64,000 nt of DNA from Euptelea pleiosperma (Eukaryota > Streptophyta > Magnoliopsida > Ranunculales > Eupteleaceae), in the NCBI GenBank assembly GCA_035048495.1, contig CM068549.1:4757822-4821821 (forward strand). Direction: 5' to 3'. How positions within the stretch are numbered: position 1 is the first letter of the stretch; every line of letters begins with the position of its first letter. Shown one piece after another: positions 1 through 10,648 of the stretch. The position numbers and the translations under genes were made by a program. Under the pieces are notes generated by a model. That model did not search any database. It had not been told where the DNA came from and saw only the letters and a list, made by a program, of their open reading frames with translations.

Positions 1-951
1 CAATAAAGGGATGTGCTTCTAGTCCTCTTTGCTTATAGCCGAGGTTGTGGATATTAATCCGTGCTAACCTTTGTCCATATTTGCAGGAGTTTTGGAAGAC
101 TCATTTACAAACTATAATGAAGGTGGGGAGTGGAATGGAACAGAAAATCATTTATTGATAATAGTTGCACAAATTATATGCGTTCTAAGGCTTTTGTAGT
201 ACATCATCCAGCTATGTTTTCAAATAATAGACACCAGCCTCCCCGACTTTGTCTATGATATATGGTCCCTCCCAATTTGCTCCCAATTTTTTGTTGCTCC
301 TTTCTTTTGTGTTCTCGAAGACCTTTCGAAGAACTAAGTCACCCAATTTCAATGTTCTGCGACGGATATTTTGTCATAAGCCCGTTTAAGCTATTACTGG
401 TAATCCGATAATCTTAACAAAGCATGCTCCCATTTCTCTTCAGTGATATCGAGGTTTCTGGCGATCAATTCTTCATTTTCCTCGTCCCGACTACTGGGCT
501 TTTGGTTGCATGCAGCATACTCTTCATTGTGATGACATCTTCCATACCATATGCTAGAGCGAAGGGTGATTCTCATGTGGATCGTCTTGGTGTGGTTCGG
601 CAGGCCTAGAGTATTCCGTGCAAGACTTTTATCCATCTATCTTTGAATTTTTAAAATTTATATTGTCGATTATCTTCATGTCAATTGCCTCTACTTGGCC
701 ATTTCCTTGTGGATACCTTGACGCTGAGAAGAGGTATTTATGTCATGGCTCTTACAGAAGTTCTTAATTAGTTGGCAATCAAACTCCCGACCATTGTCAA
801 TGATAATTGTGTGTGGAATGCGAAACTCTACACACAATATGTATTCTGACCAACGGCACCACTTCGATCCACTTCGTGAAGTAATCCATGGCAACTAGTA
901 AGTATTTGAAGCCTCTTGGAGCTTTCAGAAGAGGTCTATCGATGTCGAGAC
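1..951 (-). mobile_element. Ty3/gypsy remnant: integrase core and C-terminal part
   Basis: On the minus strand, degenerate reading frames match a plant Ty3/gypsy integrase. About 797-951 encodes the start of the catalytic core (motif LLVAMDYFTKWIE). About 691-830 encodes the segment with IIDNGREF, which carries the second catalytic Asp. About 240-636 encodes the C-terminal region (RDEENEELIARNLDI, then a frameshifted KLGPNW-like stretch). The frames are broken by stops and shifts, so it is a fossil. The core is cut at 951 by the copia insertion and resumes at 6804. No LTR is recognisable in bases 1-240; the 3' LTR is probably outside the window or lost. Confidence 0.82.
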
Positions 952-1281
952 TGTTGTTGTTTGAGATTGAGAGAGAGAGATAATGGAGGTTAGGAAGAGA
1001 ATGAGAGATTAGGGTTTGAGGGAGAATGGGGAGATTGAAGTGAATATTCAATCTCCCATAAGTAATTTTATAAGTAGGGGAAACCCTTTCTACAAGTAAA
1101 GGAGAAATCGTGTGGGTCAAGTGGGGGCCCACCACTTAACCCACTAACATGAAATAAAGAGTTCGTGGGTTAAGTGGATGGGCCCATCACTTAACCCATA
1201 AGCAATAGAGAATAAACCCATGGGGTAGTGGAATGCAACCCATTAAGAATACCCCCACATGGGTGTACATAGAATCCAACA
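952..1281 (-). repeat. 3' LTR of the copia element
   Basis: 330 bp starting TGTTGTTG and ending ATCCAACA on the plus strand; matches 6449-6803. It lacks about 20 bp (GTTGTCACCAATATGCTAAA) present near the edge of the other LTR. The polypurine tract GAGGGGGAG (minus strand, 1282-1290) lies directly next to it, which fixes the orientation. The pol stop codon TGA (1289-1291) overlaps the tract. Confidence 0.95.
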
Positions 1282-1290
1282 CTCCCCCTC
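1282..1290 (-). promoter_or_regulatory. Polypurine tract of the copia element
   Basis: GAGGGGGAG on the minus strand, directly upstream of the 3' LTR. In this family such a tract primes plus-strand DNA synthesis. Confidence 0.85.
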
Positions 1291-2760
1291 AAGCTGGTGC
1301 GAAGATATCCATCATGCCCAGCTTGGCTATCAATATATTCAGGATTGACTTGTTAACTCCCTTAGTAAGTATATCGGCAACCTGCTCCTGAGTCCTTACA
1401 TAGGGTGTACAAATCAATCCCTGCTAAAGCTTCTCCTTGATGAAGTGCCTATCAACCTCGATGTGTTTAGTCCTGTCATGCTGAACTGGGTTGTGAGCAA
1501 TGCTAATGGCCGCTTTGTTGTCGCAATAGAGGCTCATTGGGTCTGTCACATTGACTCCCAGTTCTGCTAACATGATCTTCAACCACAAGAGCTCACACAC
1601 TCCATGTGCCATGGAGCGGAACTCTGCCTCTGCACTGAATCGGGCGACAACTAGTTGTTTCTTGCTCCTCCAAGACACTAAGTTGCCTCCAACAAAGGTA
1701 CAATAACCTGATGTAGACCATCTATCGGTCACTGCACATGCCCAATTTGCATCACTGTATGCTTCCACCCTAAGGTGGCCATGAATACCAAACAATATGC
1801 CTCGACCTGGTGACCCCTTGAGATACTGAAGGATTTTGTGCTGCCTCAAGATGTAGTGACCGAGATGAATGCATGAATTGGCTAATGACGCTTACTACAT
1901 AAGCAATGTCAGGCCGTGTATGGGCAAGATATATCAATCTGCCAACCAATCGCTGAAATAAGGCAGGATCACCTAGAAGTGTACCGTCCTCGGAATTCAG
2001 CTGATGGTTCTGATCATTATGAGTATCTGCTGGTCGCGAACCCAAATATCCAGTCTCGCTTAGTAAGTCTAGGACATACTTTCTCTGAGAAATGAAGATG
2101 TCTCTCGATGACCTGACAACCTCAATCCCTAGAAAGTATCTCAATGGTCCTAAATCTTTTGTCTCAAACTCAGACGACAAGAAGGCCTTGAGCCTTGTGA
2201 TCTCTGTTGGGTCACTCCCCGTAATGACTATGTCATCCACATATATGATCAATGCAGTGATACTGGTGTGTAGATGCTTCACAAACAGAGTGTGATCTGC
2301 CTGACTCTGTGTGTAGCCTACCTTTCTCACTGCACTACTGAACCGTTCAAACCAAGCTCGAGAAGATTGCTTCAACCCATATAAAGCTTTTTTTAGTCTG
2401 CACACCCTGTCTTCACTTCCAGCAAGCTTCAACCCTGGTGGCACTTTCATGTAAACTTCCTCTGTTAGGTCGCCATGTAGAAAAGCATTCTCCATGACCT
2501 GTTTGCAGCCAAGGACAGTAGAACCCTGATTGAGTTCATCTTGGCTACAGGTGCAAATGTCTCCTAGGAATCTATCCCATGGGTCTGGGTGAACCCCTTG
2601 GCAACTAGCCGAGCTTTGTACCTATCAATGGAACCATCTGCCTTGTGCTTCACAGTGAAGACCCACTTGCACCCCACTGGTTTCTTCCCCGGGTAAAGAA
2701 ACAAGATCCCATGTCTTGTTTTTTTTCAAGAGCCTGCATTTCGTCTATCGTAGCCCATTT
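1289..2760 (-). pseudogene. copia reverse transcriptase and RNase H (decayed)
   Basis: Minus-strand frames 2495-1770 and 1849-1289 encode the copia reverse transcriptase (RVT_2) and RNase H. Visible signatures are the active-site YVDD in ALIIYVDDIVITGSD, the KKALYGLKQSSRAWF block, RYFLGIEV, and the RNase H segments AYSDANWA and YCDNKAAISIAHNP. The two parts lie in different frames, and a TAG interrupts the RNase H tail near 1424 before the natural TGA at 1289-1291. The segment 2500-2760 also has frameshifts. In an intact element this is the C-terminal half of the polyprotein that copies the RNA genome to DNA. Confidence 0.92.
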
Positions 2761-4525
2761 TCACTTTGGGTGACTAAGTGCATCTGCAATGGTAGATGGC
2801 AAGGTTATAGACGAAACAGTGCTAACAAATGTCTGATAAAATGGAGAAAATGACTGGTAAGAAACGAAGTGAGAGATAGGGTGCTCGGTGCAAGTGCGCA
2901 CACCCTTACGAAGTGCAATAGGTAGATCCTCCTCTGGAGTAGGAGTCTCTGAGGACTCATGAACTAAAGCAGGGCTAGAAACAATACCTGGATCTGGAAC
3001 CGAGGGTAGACTGGCAGGCACAGAATCAGTGATTTGTCCTTTCTTCCTGGATCTGGCACAAACTCGCAGATCCGCTGCTAGAGTAGTAGAAGTGTCCTTG
3101 TCAATAGTAGACACAGATTCGACCATAGGCACAGGAGTGGGGATGGATACAAGAACCAGCATGGGGATAAGGCTCTCGTCCACAATATCACACTCCCCCT
3201 GAAGAAAGACCCTACTGCCAAAGAACGGAACGTGCTCAACAAAGGTGACGTCCAGAGATGTGAAACGTCGACGCGAACCCGGATGATAGCATTTGTATCC
3301 CTTCTGAGTGGAAGGGTACCCCAGGAAAATACATCTCAAGGCCCGTGCATCAAGTTTGTCACGAGAGTGACGCTAAACATGTACATAGCATACACACCCA
3401 AAGACTTTGGGAGGAACAATGAAGGCTGGACTATCGGGACGCAGGACAGACAAAGGGGTCTGAAAGCCAAAAATGCGAGAGGGCATGCGATTGATGAGAT
3501 ACGCAGCCAGAATGATGGATTCATACTAAAAAGATTTTGGAACCTGCATTCCAAGACAAGGGGCATGCTCAACCTCGAGAAGGTGACGGTTTTTTCTTTC
3601 AGCTTTCCCATTTTGTTGGGGAGTCGACGGACAAGAAGTTTGATATACAATGCCATGAGAGGCAAAGTAATCTCTAAGGCTCCCGTCTAGGTACTCACCC
3701 CCATTATCAGATCGGAGAATTTTGAGTGGGGTACTGAACTGAGTGGTGACCATCTTGTGGAAGGTCTGAAAAATGGAAGAAACCTCATCTTTCGACTTCA
3801 TAAGATATACCCAGGTAGAGCCACTGAAATCATCAACAAATGTAACAAAATATCGGAATCCAAATAAAGACATCACCGGAGCAGGACCCCACACATCAGA
3901 ATGCACAATATTGAAAGGAATAGTACTTTTATTTTCACTAAGAGGAAAAACAGTGCGACAATGCTTTGCAAGTTCACAATTTTCACAGTGGAACGGAACA
4001 TCGCAAAGAGAAGAGAAAGCAAGAAAGACACTTTAAAACTGACACAGGTACATGACCAAACCGGTTATGCCAAAGCAATAACTAGTCTTTATTGACTCGA
4101 CTACTGCTATTGATGCTGGACTGATGTGCTGAAGAAGAAACTGAGCGATCCAGGAGGTACAAGCCACCTTCCTCACGTCCACTGCCAATCGTCCGCCTCG
4201 ACTCTAGATCCTGAAACACACAGTAAGAAGGATAAAAGGTTACACTGCTATTAAGATTCTTGGTAAGGCTACTGACAGATAAAAGATTAGCTGTAAACTG
4301 AGGAACATGCAGTACCGAGGACAAGGGTAGAGCTATAGAGGCATGAACATTGCTCTTCCCGGAAACAGATGAAAGGGTGCCATCAGCTATCCTAACCTTG
4401 TCAAGACCAGAATAACTGGAGAAAACTGAAGACATACCAGTCATAAGATCTGGGGGCCCTGAATCGATGATCCAGGAGGGACTAGAAGGAACAGTGGATA
4501 CAAAGAAAGTAGATCCAGTACCTGT
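2761..4525 (-). pseudogene. copia protease-like and integrase region (decayed)
   Basis: Minus strand. From 4525 down to 4082 the frame shows a protease active-site-like DSG and then the GAG-pre-integrase stretch (LHVPQFTANLLSVSSL). The integrase core is at 3906-3526 with HSDVWGP, FVDDFSGSTWVYLMKSK, RSDNGGEY and TPQQNGKAERKNR, so the catalytic D-D-E residues can be seen. At 3339-2761 follows the linker with MRCIFLGYPSTQKGYKCYHP, typical of copia between integrase and reverse transcriptase. Frames change near 3526 and 3340 and gag is separated by a TAG at 4526-4528, so the region is not translatable as one protein. Confidence 0.9.
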
Positions 4526-5545
4526 CTAGGCATAGGTGGAGGTAAAAGTAGTGGCTTGCCTATTGAGCTGGGCCATCATACGACGAAGTCGCTCAAGATC
4601 ACTAGGAGAAAAAGAGTCAATATCCCCAGTGGTAGGAGGTGCTGAGGATGCAGTGTCCTGAGCCACAGAAAGTGTTGCAGGAGGCTCCTGTCTCGCTGAA
4701 GATCTCTGACATGGATTTGGGCCCAGACCCGATGCACACCCATGCAGCTCCCAACAAGTGTCCTTCACATGGCCTAGATGGTTGCAGTGATCACACTTGG
4801 GACATCGTCTGTCATCACCGGTCTTCTTCTGGAAGGATTTCTGACCCTTCTGAGACGCAGAGGCAAGGCCAGATCGATCATGAGTGTCACTACCATTGCG
4901 TAGCTGCATTGTAGTGCGGCGACTATCCTCCCCCTGAATGTAGGCATAGACCTGTGCCAATGAAGTTGGAGGAGGAGATCTACCAAGTACCTGAACACGG
5001 GCAGCCTCGAAGCTAGGATGAAGGTCGGAAAGGAACTGGAATATCCGGGACTGCTCAACCATAGCACGAAAAGATTTCACATCCGCAGTACAAACCGGGT
5101 TGTAGTCCTGATAATGATCTATCTCTTCCCATTTGCTTCGTAGAGCAGCATAATAGGTACCAAGCTTGAGCTCCCCTAAATCATAGAGCTTCGCAAAGTT
5201 GCCAACTTGGGAATAAGTTTCAATAACAGAATCCCAGATTTCCCTCGCTGTAGGAAGGAACATGAACCCCCTACTGATCTGGGGTTGCATCGAATGGAGA
5301 AGCCAAGACATCACCGTAAGGTTCTCCATAACCCATTTCCGGTGGGATTTGTCTGTGGCAGCAGGCTGGACTGTCTTTCCTGTGAGGTACTCATTGTAGC
5401 CACGTCCCCCGATGTACATGAGTGCCGATGTCTTCTACTCAAGATAGTTGGTCCCATCAAACTTGACCGTAGTGATGCATAATTGGAGGTTGTGGTCTCC
5501 ATGAGAACCATGAGACGGAGTGCTATCCTTAACTGATGAACTCAT
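4526..5545 (-). pseudogene. copia gag (UBN2-type) with zinc knuckle
   Basis: Starts at an ATG at 5545 (MSSSVKDSTPSHG) and runs to a TAG at 4526. The N-terminal KFDGTNYLE motif is followed at once by an in-frame TAG (5437-5435), where relatives have Trp. The rest is open: a helical capsid-like region (MSWLLHSMQPQIS, REIWDSVIETYSQVGN), then a CCHC zinc knuckle CPKCDHCNHLGHVKDTC, where several Cys and His could serve as ligands. Gag forms the virus-like particle and binds RNA. The early stop means only an internal-start product is possible. Confidence 0.9.
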
Positions 5546-5629
5546 CGCAGCGGAAGGACTGGAAATAACCAACTGACGAACAGGTCTGTAGAACCTAAAC
5601 CAAGGTTCGGGGGGTTCCTAGGAGCACTT

Positions 5630-6215
5630 TGGGATGTGCGGCTAGGGTAGAAGTACCCTAGGAACCTTAGTTTCCAAAAAAGTAGAAAACCCAAAAAAGG
5701 CAAAATCGGATCCGGGCCAAAAACCCGGGCGATTTTTCAAACCAGAGATCCGACAATCAGAAAAATCCTAAACCAAGCTCTATAGATCCCAGATAATCCA
5801 CAGGGAGGTGCGGTTAGGGTAGAAAGCCCAAGCAACGCGCGAATCTCGAGGTAAAAAAAACCCAAAAAACTGAGCCGGGGATTTGATTTTTCGAACCAGA
5901 GATCCGAAGATCAGAAAATTCTCAAACGAGACTCTGTAGATCCCAGATAATCCACAGGGAGGTGCGGCTAGGGTAGAGAGCCCATGCAGTGCATGAATCT
6001 CAAGAAAATAAAAAAAAACCTGAAATCTGAGCCGGGGATCCGATTTTTGGAACCGAAGATCCGATGATCCAAAAAATCTAAAATAAGTTTTTGTTGAACC
6101 TTACTAGCCCAATGAGAGGGGCGGTTTGGGTAGAGAGCCCAAAAATGACATGAATCTCGAGGAAAATCAAAACCCAAAAAACCTCGATATACGTGTTCTC
6201 CGAAAAAACTAATAA
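5630..6215 (-). repeat. Tandem repeat of about 155 bp in the copia leader
   Basis: The anchor GTGCGGYTAGGGTAG recurs at about 5636, 5808, 5962 and (diverged) 6119, that is every 154-172 bp. It is followed each time by AGAGAGCCCA-like and GAATCTCRAG-like blocks and by an AACC(A)GAGATCCGA block. The array lies between the primer binding site and gag, in the untranslated leader. Confidence 0.8.
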
Positions 6216-6436
6216 AAAATCCTGAAGAACAGGGATAGAGTGGATCTTTGACGACTGATAGCAGGCAATACACCAGGAATGATAGATCTCTGGTTCCTTT
6301 GCTTTAGAAAAGATCCAAGAACTTCGCAAGAGGACCCTCTGCGATTTGCTCAATACTTGCCCAGACTTCGGATGCCCACATATAAGATCTTCATGGAAAC
6401 TCTAGGGGATAATGATTTTGGCCCTAGAGTAACCAT

Positions 6437-6448
6437 GCTCTGATACCA
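6437..6448 (-). promoter_or_regulatory. Primer binding site of the copia element
   Basis: Minus-strand TGGTATCAGAGC directly abuts the 5' LTR. It is complementary to the 3' end of initiator methionine tRNA, the usual primer of plant copia elements. Confidence 0.92.
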
Positions 6449-6803
6449 TGTTATTGTTTGAGGTTGTCACCAATATGCTAAAGATTGAGAGAGAGAGATA
6501 ATGGAGGTTAGGGAGAGAATGAGAGATTAGGGTTTGAGAGAGAATGGGGAGATTGAAGTGAATATTCAATCTCCCATAAGTAATATTTATAAGTAGGGGA
6601 AACCCCTTCTACAAGTAAAGGAGAAATCGTGTGGGTCAAGTGGGGGCCCACCACTTAACCCACTAACATGAAATAAAGAGATTGTGGGTTAAGTGGATGG
6701 GCCCATCACTTAACCCATAAGCAATAGAGAATAAACCCCACATGGGGTAGTGGAACGCAGCCCACTAAGAACACCCCCACATGGGTGTACATAGAATCCA
6801 ACA
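6449..6803 (-). repeat. 5' LTR of the copia element
   Basis: 355 bp, TGTTATTG...ATCCAACA on the plus strand, followed by the GAGAC duplication at 6804-6808. It contains a GA-rich segment (GAGAGAGAGATAATGG) shared with the other LTR. Confidence 0.95.
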
Positions 6804-7122
6804 GAGACCCCATTGAGAGAAAGGCCAAGGACTACTAAGAAGGTGTAATTCCTCGACTGACTGATGAATTAGAGATGCAAACTTCTGGCACTTCGCACAC
6901 CTCCTTATGAGCTCTTTATATCGGATTCGCATGTATGGCCAAAAAAAACTCTATATTAGGGCCTTATGTGCGAAAGAACGTCTGGATGAGTGATTGCCAC
7001 TCCTTGGAGTGGATCTCTTGTAATACATGAGTTGCTTCGATAGGGAAGAGACAACGAAGATCTTCAGTCTGAATTGAAATTTAGTGAACACACTGCAGAT
7101 CCTCAGTCTTTTGTACCTTATT
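6804..7122 (-). mobile_element. Ty3/gypsy remnant: zinc-binding N-terminal part of integrase
   Basis: The minus strand reads toward the copia insertion with a VLQEIH motif (near 7040), then RRCAKCQKFASL, the C-x-x-C half of the H2C2 zinc-binding domain, and SPWPFSQWGL just before the break. This continues at 951 on the other side of the copia element with DIDRPL. Several frameshifts separate these pieces. Protease, reverse transcriptase and RNase H coding, expected between gag and this point, are missing. Confidence 0.8.
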
Positions 7123-7130
7123 ATGGTACT

Positions 7131-7992
7131 CATGGTTTAAAAATGCTTTTTGAGGTTGCCTTGAGGCTCTCCTCGCGACGCCTTGAGGTGCCAAGAAACA
7201 GCCTCGAGGCTATAGCATCAATGGTCATTTCTAAGGCTTAAGCCTCAATCCACTAAGGCTATAGCCTCACTTAAAACCCGAAACCGAAACCCTTTATTTT
7301 TCATTTTTTTTTTATTTTTTCCACTGCTTTTCCCAATATACTCTCCCCAATAATCTTTTATGATAAAAACGACTTAAAAGGTTTTAATTTTGTTCTCTTA
7401 AACCTTTTATTTTATGAGAACCCCTAAATCTAAGCTTTCATCCCTAGTTTCTCCCACTTGAAAAGAAATTCTCATAGAAAGTTCAAATCTTATCAAATTT
7501 TGATTCCGTCACTTCCTACGGTTTTCTTGTGAGGATCCTCACCAAACTCAAGCAAGAAATCAAAGCATAACAAACTTGCTCTACTATTTTCCTAGCTCTA
7601 TCTTGTTAATTACTTTGTTAGTATTGATATTTTGTTAGTGGACTTAGCTTATTAACTCTTTAGATTTGGTAATTTAATTATGTAATTTATGTTTTTTAAG
7701 ATTTGATATCAACATCGGGCTTTCAGGCATTCAGCACGAGTGCCCAACAGTGCACTCTTAAGGTAAAGAGTGTAGGCTCAATAGCTTTTATGCTTATTTA
7801 AGTTATTTTTTCACATGGCATGTTGTTTCTAATTTTTCTAGAATTTATTATATTTTTTTAGAACTTTTCAAGCAATTTTGTTTTTGAAAATGAAGCTTAA
7901 ATGATACTTATGCCCCAACGCTGCCTCGAGACTACGCCTCGCCTTTTGGAGGCAAACCGCCTCAATACCCAAATTAGACTTTTAAAACCTTG
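7131..7992. mobile_element. hAT-like non-autonomous transposon inside the gypsy remnant
   Basis: 862 bp with terminal inverted repeats CATGGTTTAAAA (left) and, read inward from the right, CAAGGTTTTAAAA. It is flanked by the imperfect 8-bp duplication ATGGTACT (7123-7130) and ATGGTATT (7993-8000). Next to each end are GC-rich, GAGGC/GCCTC-rich subterminal repeats (for example GCCTTGAGGC, ACGCCTCGCC). No transposase frame. The class follows from duplication length and the CA-GG terminus. Confidence 0.65.
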
Positions 7993-8000
7993 ATGGTATT

Positions 8001-9560
8001 AGCACGTCTTTTCCGATTTCAACACGTCCCGAGGTCAGCCATGAATGTTTGTGATGATTTGCGCATGAGGCCTCTCCTCATACTACCTTGGCACGATGGT
8101 GGCTGAGGTGGGGCCTCATTCCAAATGAGGAGTTAATTCCTTTGGTCAGTAGTGAATTCCATCAGGTACCCTTTCTTTATCAAATCCTAAACATGATGTT
8201 GGAAAGTCCTGCAATTAATAGTAGTGTGCCCATGATCATTATGGAAAATACAAAATTTACCTTTATCACGGAACTGCTCGTTCTCGGGCTTTAGAGAGGT
8301 TAGCAACTTAAGGTATGGCTCAAGAATGATATGTTTGAGGATCTTGTCTATCCCAGTATTCAAGGAAGTAAAGTCCCTTTGTCTTTTCGGCAGCCTATCC
8401 CTATCTACTACTGGCCTAGGTGGATGCTTGTTGAAAGTTTTTTCTTATTCCTATCAACGAGAGACTTTTTGATTCGTTCAAGGATCCGCTGAGGCTTGGG
8501 AGTTCTACTACATGCATCATCTTCAAGTTTGGGTTATTTTTTAGCTTTGGCTATAAGATCTTCTACAGGATTTGGCCGAGATTTCGTCAATAACTTATAA
8601 AGTTTCGAGTCAAGTTGTAAGGCTTTCCGAAAAGTAGTGTCACTGACCTATCGTCACAATTCTAAACCCATACATCTTAACTTTGAATCATTTTAGAAAA
8701 TCGCGAATCAATTCTCCGTCCACTTTCTCAATGGAAGCTAATGGAATCAAATAAGAGCTTCTCCTCGCAAACTCGAAGGGAAAAGCTTACACATGAGGGG
8801 TCATCATTCTCCCATTAAGCCATTACCTTATGGTATGTAAGATATGCTCGACAAGATCATTAGTTCCGTTATAAGGGGAGAACCGGGGTACTGTGAACTT
8901 CTTTGGAGCTTTACTATTCTGGATGTTATCTGCAAACAGGGAATCCCTTGGCGTCCAACTATCTATTAACACCAACTATCTACAAGCTTCCATTTTCCAG
9001 TTGCTATGATCTCGGCTCTTCTTTGTGCTTCTTCATTATCTCTGTTATCTCGTTGTGAGTTAGCCCAAGGAGATTTGTAGTTGAGTCAGGGACGACCTAT
9101 TTAGAAGGTACGAGGAATATGTCCTTTCGATCAACATGGGAATTTTGTGGTAGCTCTGTCTACTTCATCTTCCCCTAATGGGGAGGCTTTCCTTGGTTAG
9201 AATCAGCAGATTCCTTGTCTTGTTGGCCGACATTCTATTGCTTTGGGGGACCCTTTATTGTAAGTCTCCTATCGAGAAATTGGTGAAGCTCATTCTCTCT
9301 TCTGGACTTGTCTACTTATTTCTTCTACTCGGGTACTTCTGAGCTCGTCCATTGCCTTCAGGAGGTCTTGAATATAGGGGTTGGAGGCGACGGTGCAAGT
9401 TGCAATGGATACATCTTTGTGCTCTCTCCACGTTTGGACCATGATTTTTGAAAGTTGAGATCAACCAGTAATCCCACAAACGATGCCAAAAGATGTGGGA
9501 AACTTTCTTCATCTCATGAACCTCAAGGTCAAATCTGATGAGAAGAATCGGAATCTTGCT
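8001..9560 (-). pseudogene. Ty3/gypsy gag (decayed)
   Basis: Minus-strand translation gives KKFTVPRFSPYNGTNDLVEH near 8840-8900, the start of the retrotransposon gag core, and KFCIFHNDHGHTTINC near 8200-8260, the CHHC-like zinc knuckle seen in many plant gypsy elements. Upstream parts to about 9540 look like the N-terminal gag region but are frameshifted. Directly 3' the element jumps to integrase, so about 2-3 kb of pol has been deleted. Together with 1-951 and 6804-7122 this is one deleted element on the minus strand. I could not define its 5' LTR. Confidence 0.72.
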
Positions 9561-10558
9561 TCCTCTACTAGTTGGACGTCGTGTGGTATTCGCAAAAACA
9601 ATCCGATGCTCAAATAAGAGGAAGACAGAGTTGGCAGTGAATTGACTGGAGACCCGATGATCATACCTTTGCTGATGATATTAATTTATAGATTCATAAA
9701 GAAGCCCAACTTTTAAAAGGATTGGGACCTATTGGGGACTTTCTATTCCTCGGAATCGTCGTGCGAGGGAAAGTCTCTATTCATAATATGCCAAGTCAAA
9801 AGGTGTCCAATTCTAAAAAGGGTTGGACTCTCTTTGGAATCTTTCTATTATTGGTGTTGACCCAATAATTAGGAAGTCTTCTAATTTTTGTCTAACCTAG
9901 TTTGGAAGTTTGTCTTCTTATGTAAGTAGGTTTCCTTATTGTGATAACTCAATGAGGATCTTGCTAAATCGCTGTGATACCTGCATCTGACATGGAATCT
10001 TGCTAAAATATAAATAACAAAACAAATTAAAACATCATATTAGTTGGGTCCCAAAATTGTCTAATGTTGGTCTGATATAAATAACTAATGTCCTGGTCTG
10101 ATACGTCGATGGGCCCACATATCTCGTGTATGGCTTTTAAGTATGACACGTGTGGCTAAGATATAATAACATGTCTACGCTTGAGATTGACCGGTTTATC
10201 CGGGTTGGGCCCACCCAAGTTGCAGCCCTATGTACGTGCACACATATCAAGACCATCACTCAGTGGATCTCACCTAGGACATCTATTCGGCTATTAGATA
10301 ATCCTAAAAATCCACCAGTCTCATTCTTTTGGACAGTCACAAAAGTGTGGTGATAATGACTACAGTTCAGATGGCTACTTTCATCCAATTAGGACATTTG
10401 GCCTGGAAGATCTCCAAGGTGTGACAGGTGGATCCCAATCATGCCAATGTGTATAATGTTTGTGAAAGGTAGGGGAGAATGGCTTCTTCTCGTCCTCCCT
10501 TCCTGACTTTAGTGCTCCTCTTAATAGAAATTGGAAATGCAAGCATGTATTATATACT
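9561..10558. other. No gene seen; probable gypsy leader/LTR sequence and MITE scrap
   Basis: Nothing coding is recognisable. The part next to 9560 may be the 5' leader or LTR of the gypsy remnant, but without a second copy the borders cannot be set. Bases 10201-10230 (ending CAAGTTGCAGCCCTA) match the right end of the hAT-type MITE at 35296-35741, so a truncated relative lies here. If the channel gene is intact this stretch belongs to its last intron. Confidence 0.45.
10201..10230. mobile_element. Terminal fragment of a hAT-type MITE
   Basis: CCCACCCAAGTTGCAGCCCTA is shared with the right terminus of the MITE at 35296-35741 (about 21 identical bases). No matching left end is seen here. Confidence 0.5.
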
Positions 10559-10648
10559 TTAATAAAAGAATATCAAAGAACACATCAGAACAGATTCTGG
10601 TGTCTTCAGATCTATAGAACTAGACAAGAGAATGGGGAGAAAACATAC

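Larger units (their letters stand above)
952..6803 (-). mobile_element. Ty1/copia LTR retrotransposon, nearly complete, nested in gypsy
   Basis: A 5.85-kb copia element on the minus strand. It is flanked by the 5-bp target duplication GAGAC (947-951 and 6804-6808) and bounded by two related LTRs (TG...CA). The order gag, protease, integrase, reverse transcriptase, RNase H on the minus strand is the copia order. The primer binding site and polypurine tract are intact, but the polyprotein has in-frame stops and frameshifts, so this copy cannot encode its own proteins. The LTRs differ by roughly 5% plus small indels by eye, suggesting a moderately recent insertion. It sits inside a gypsy integrase coding region, whose frame would run on across the duplication. 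Confidence 0.95.
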
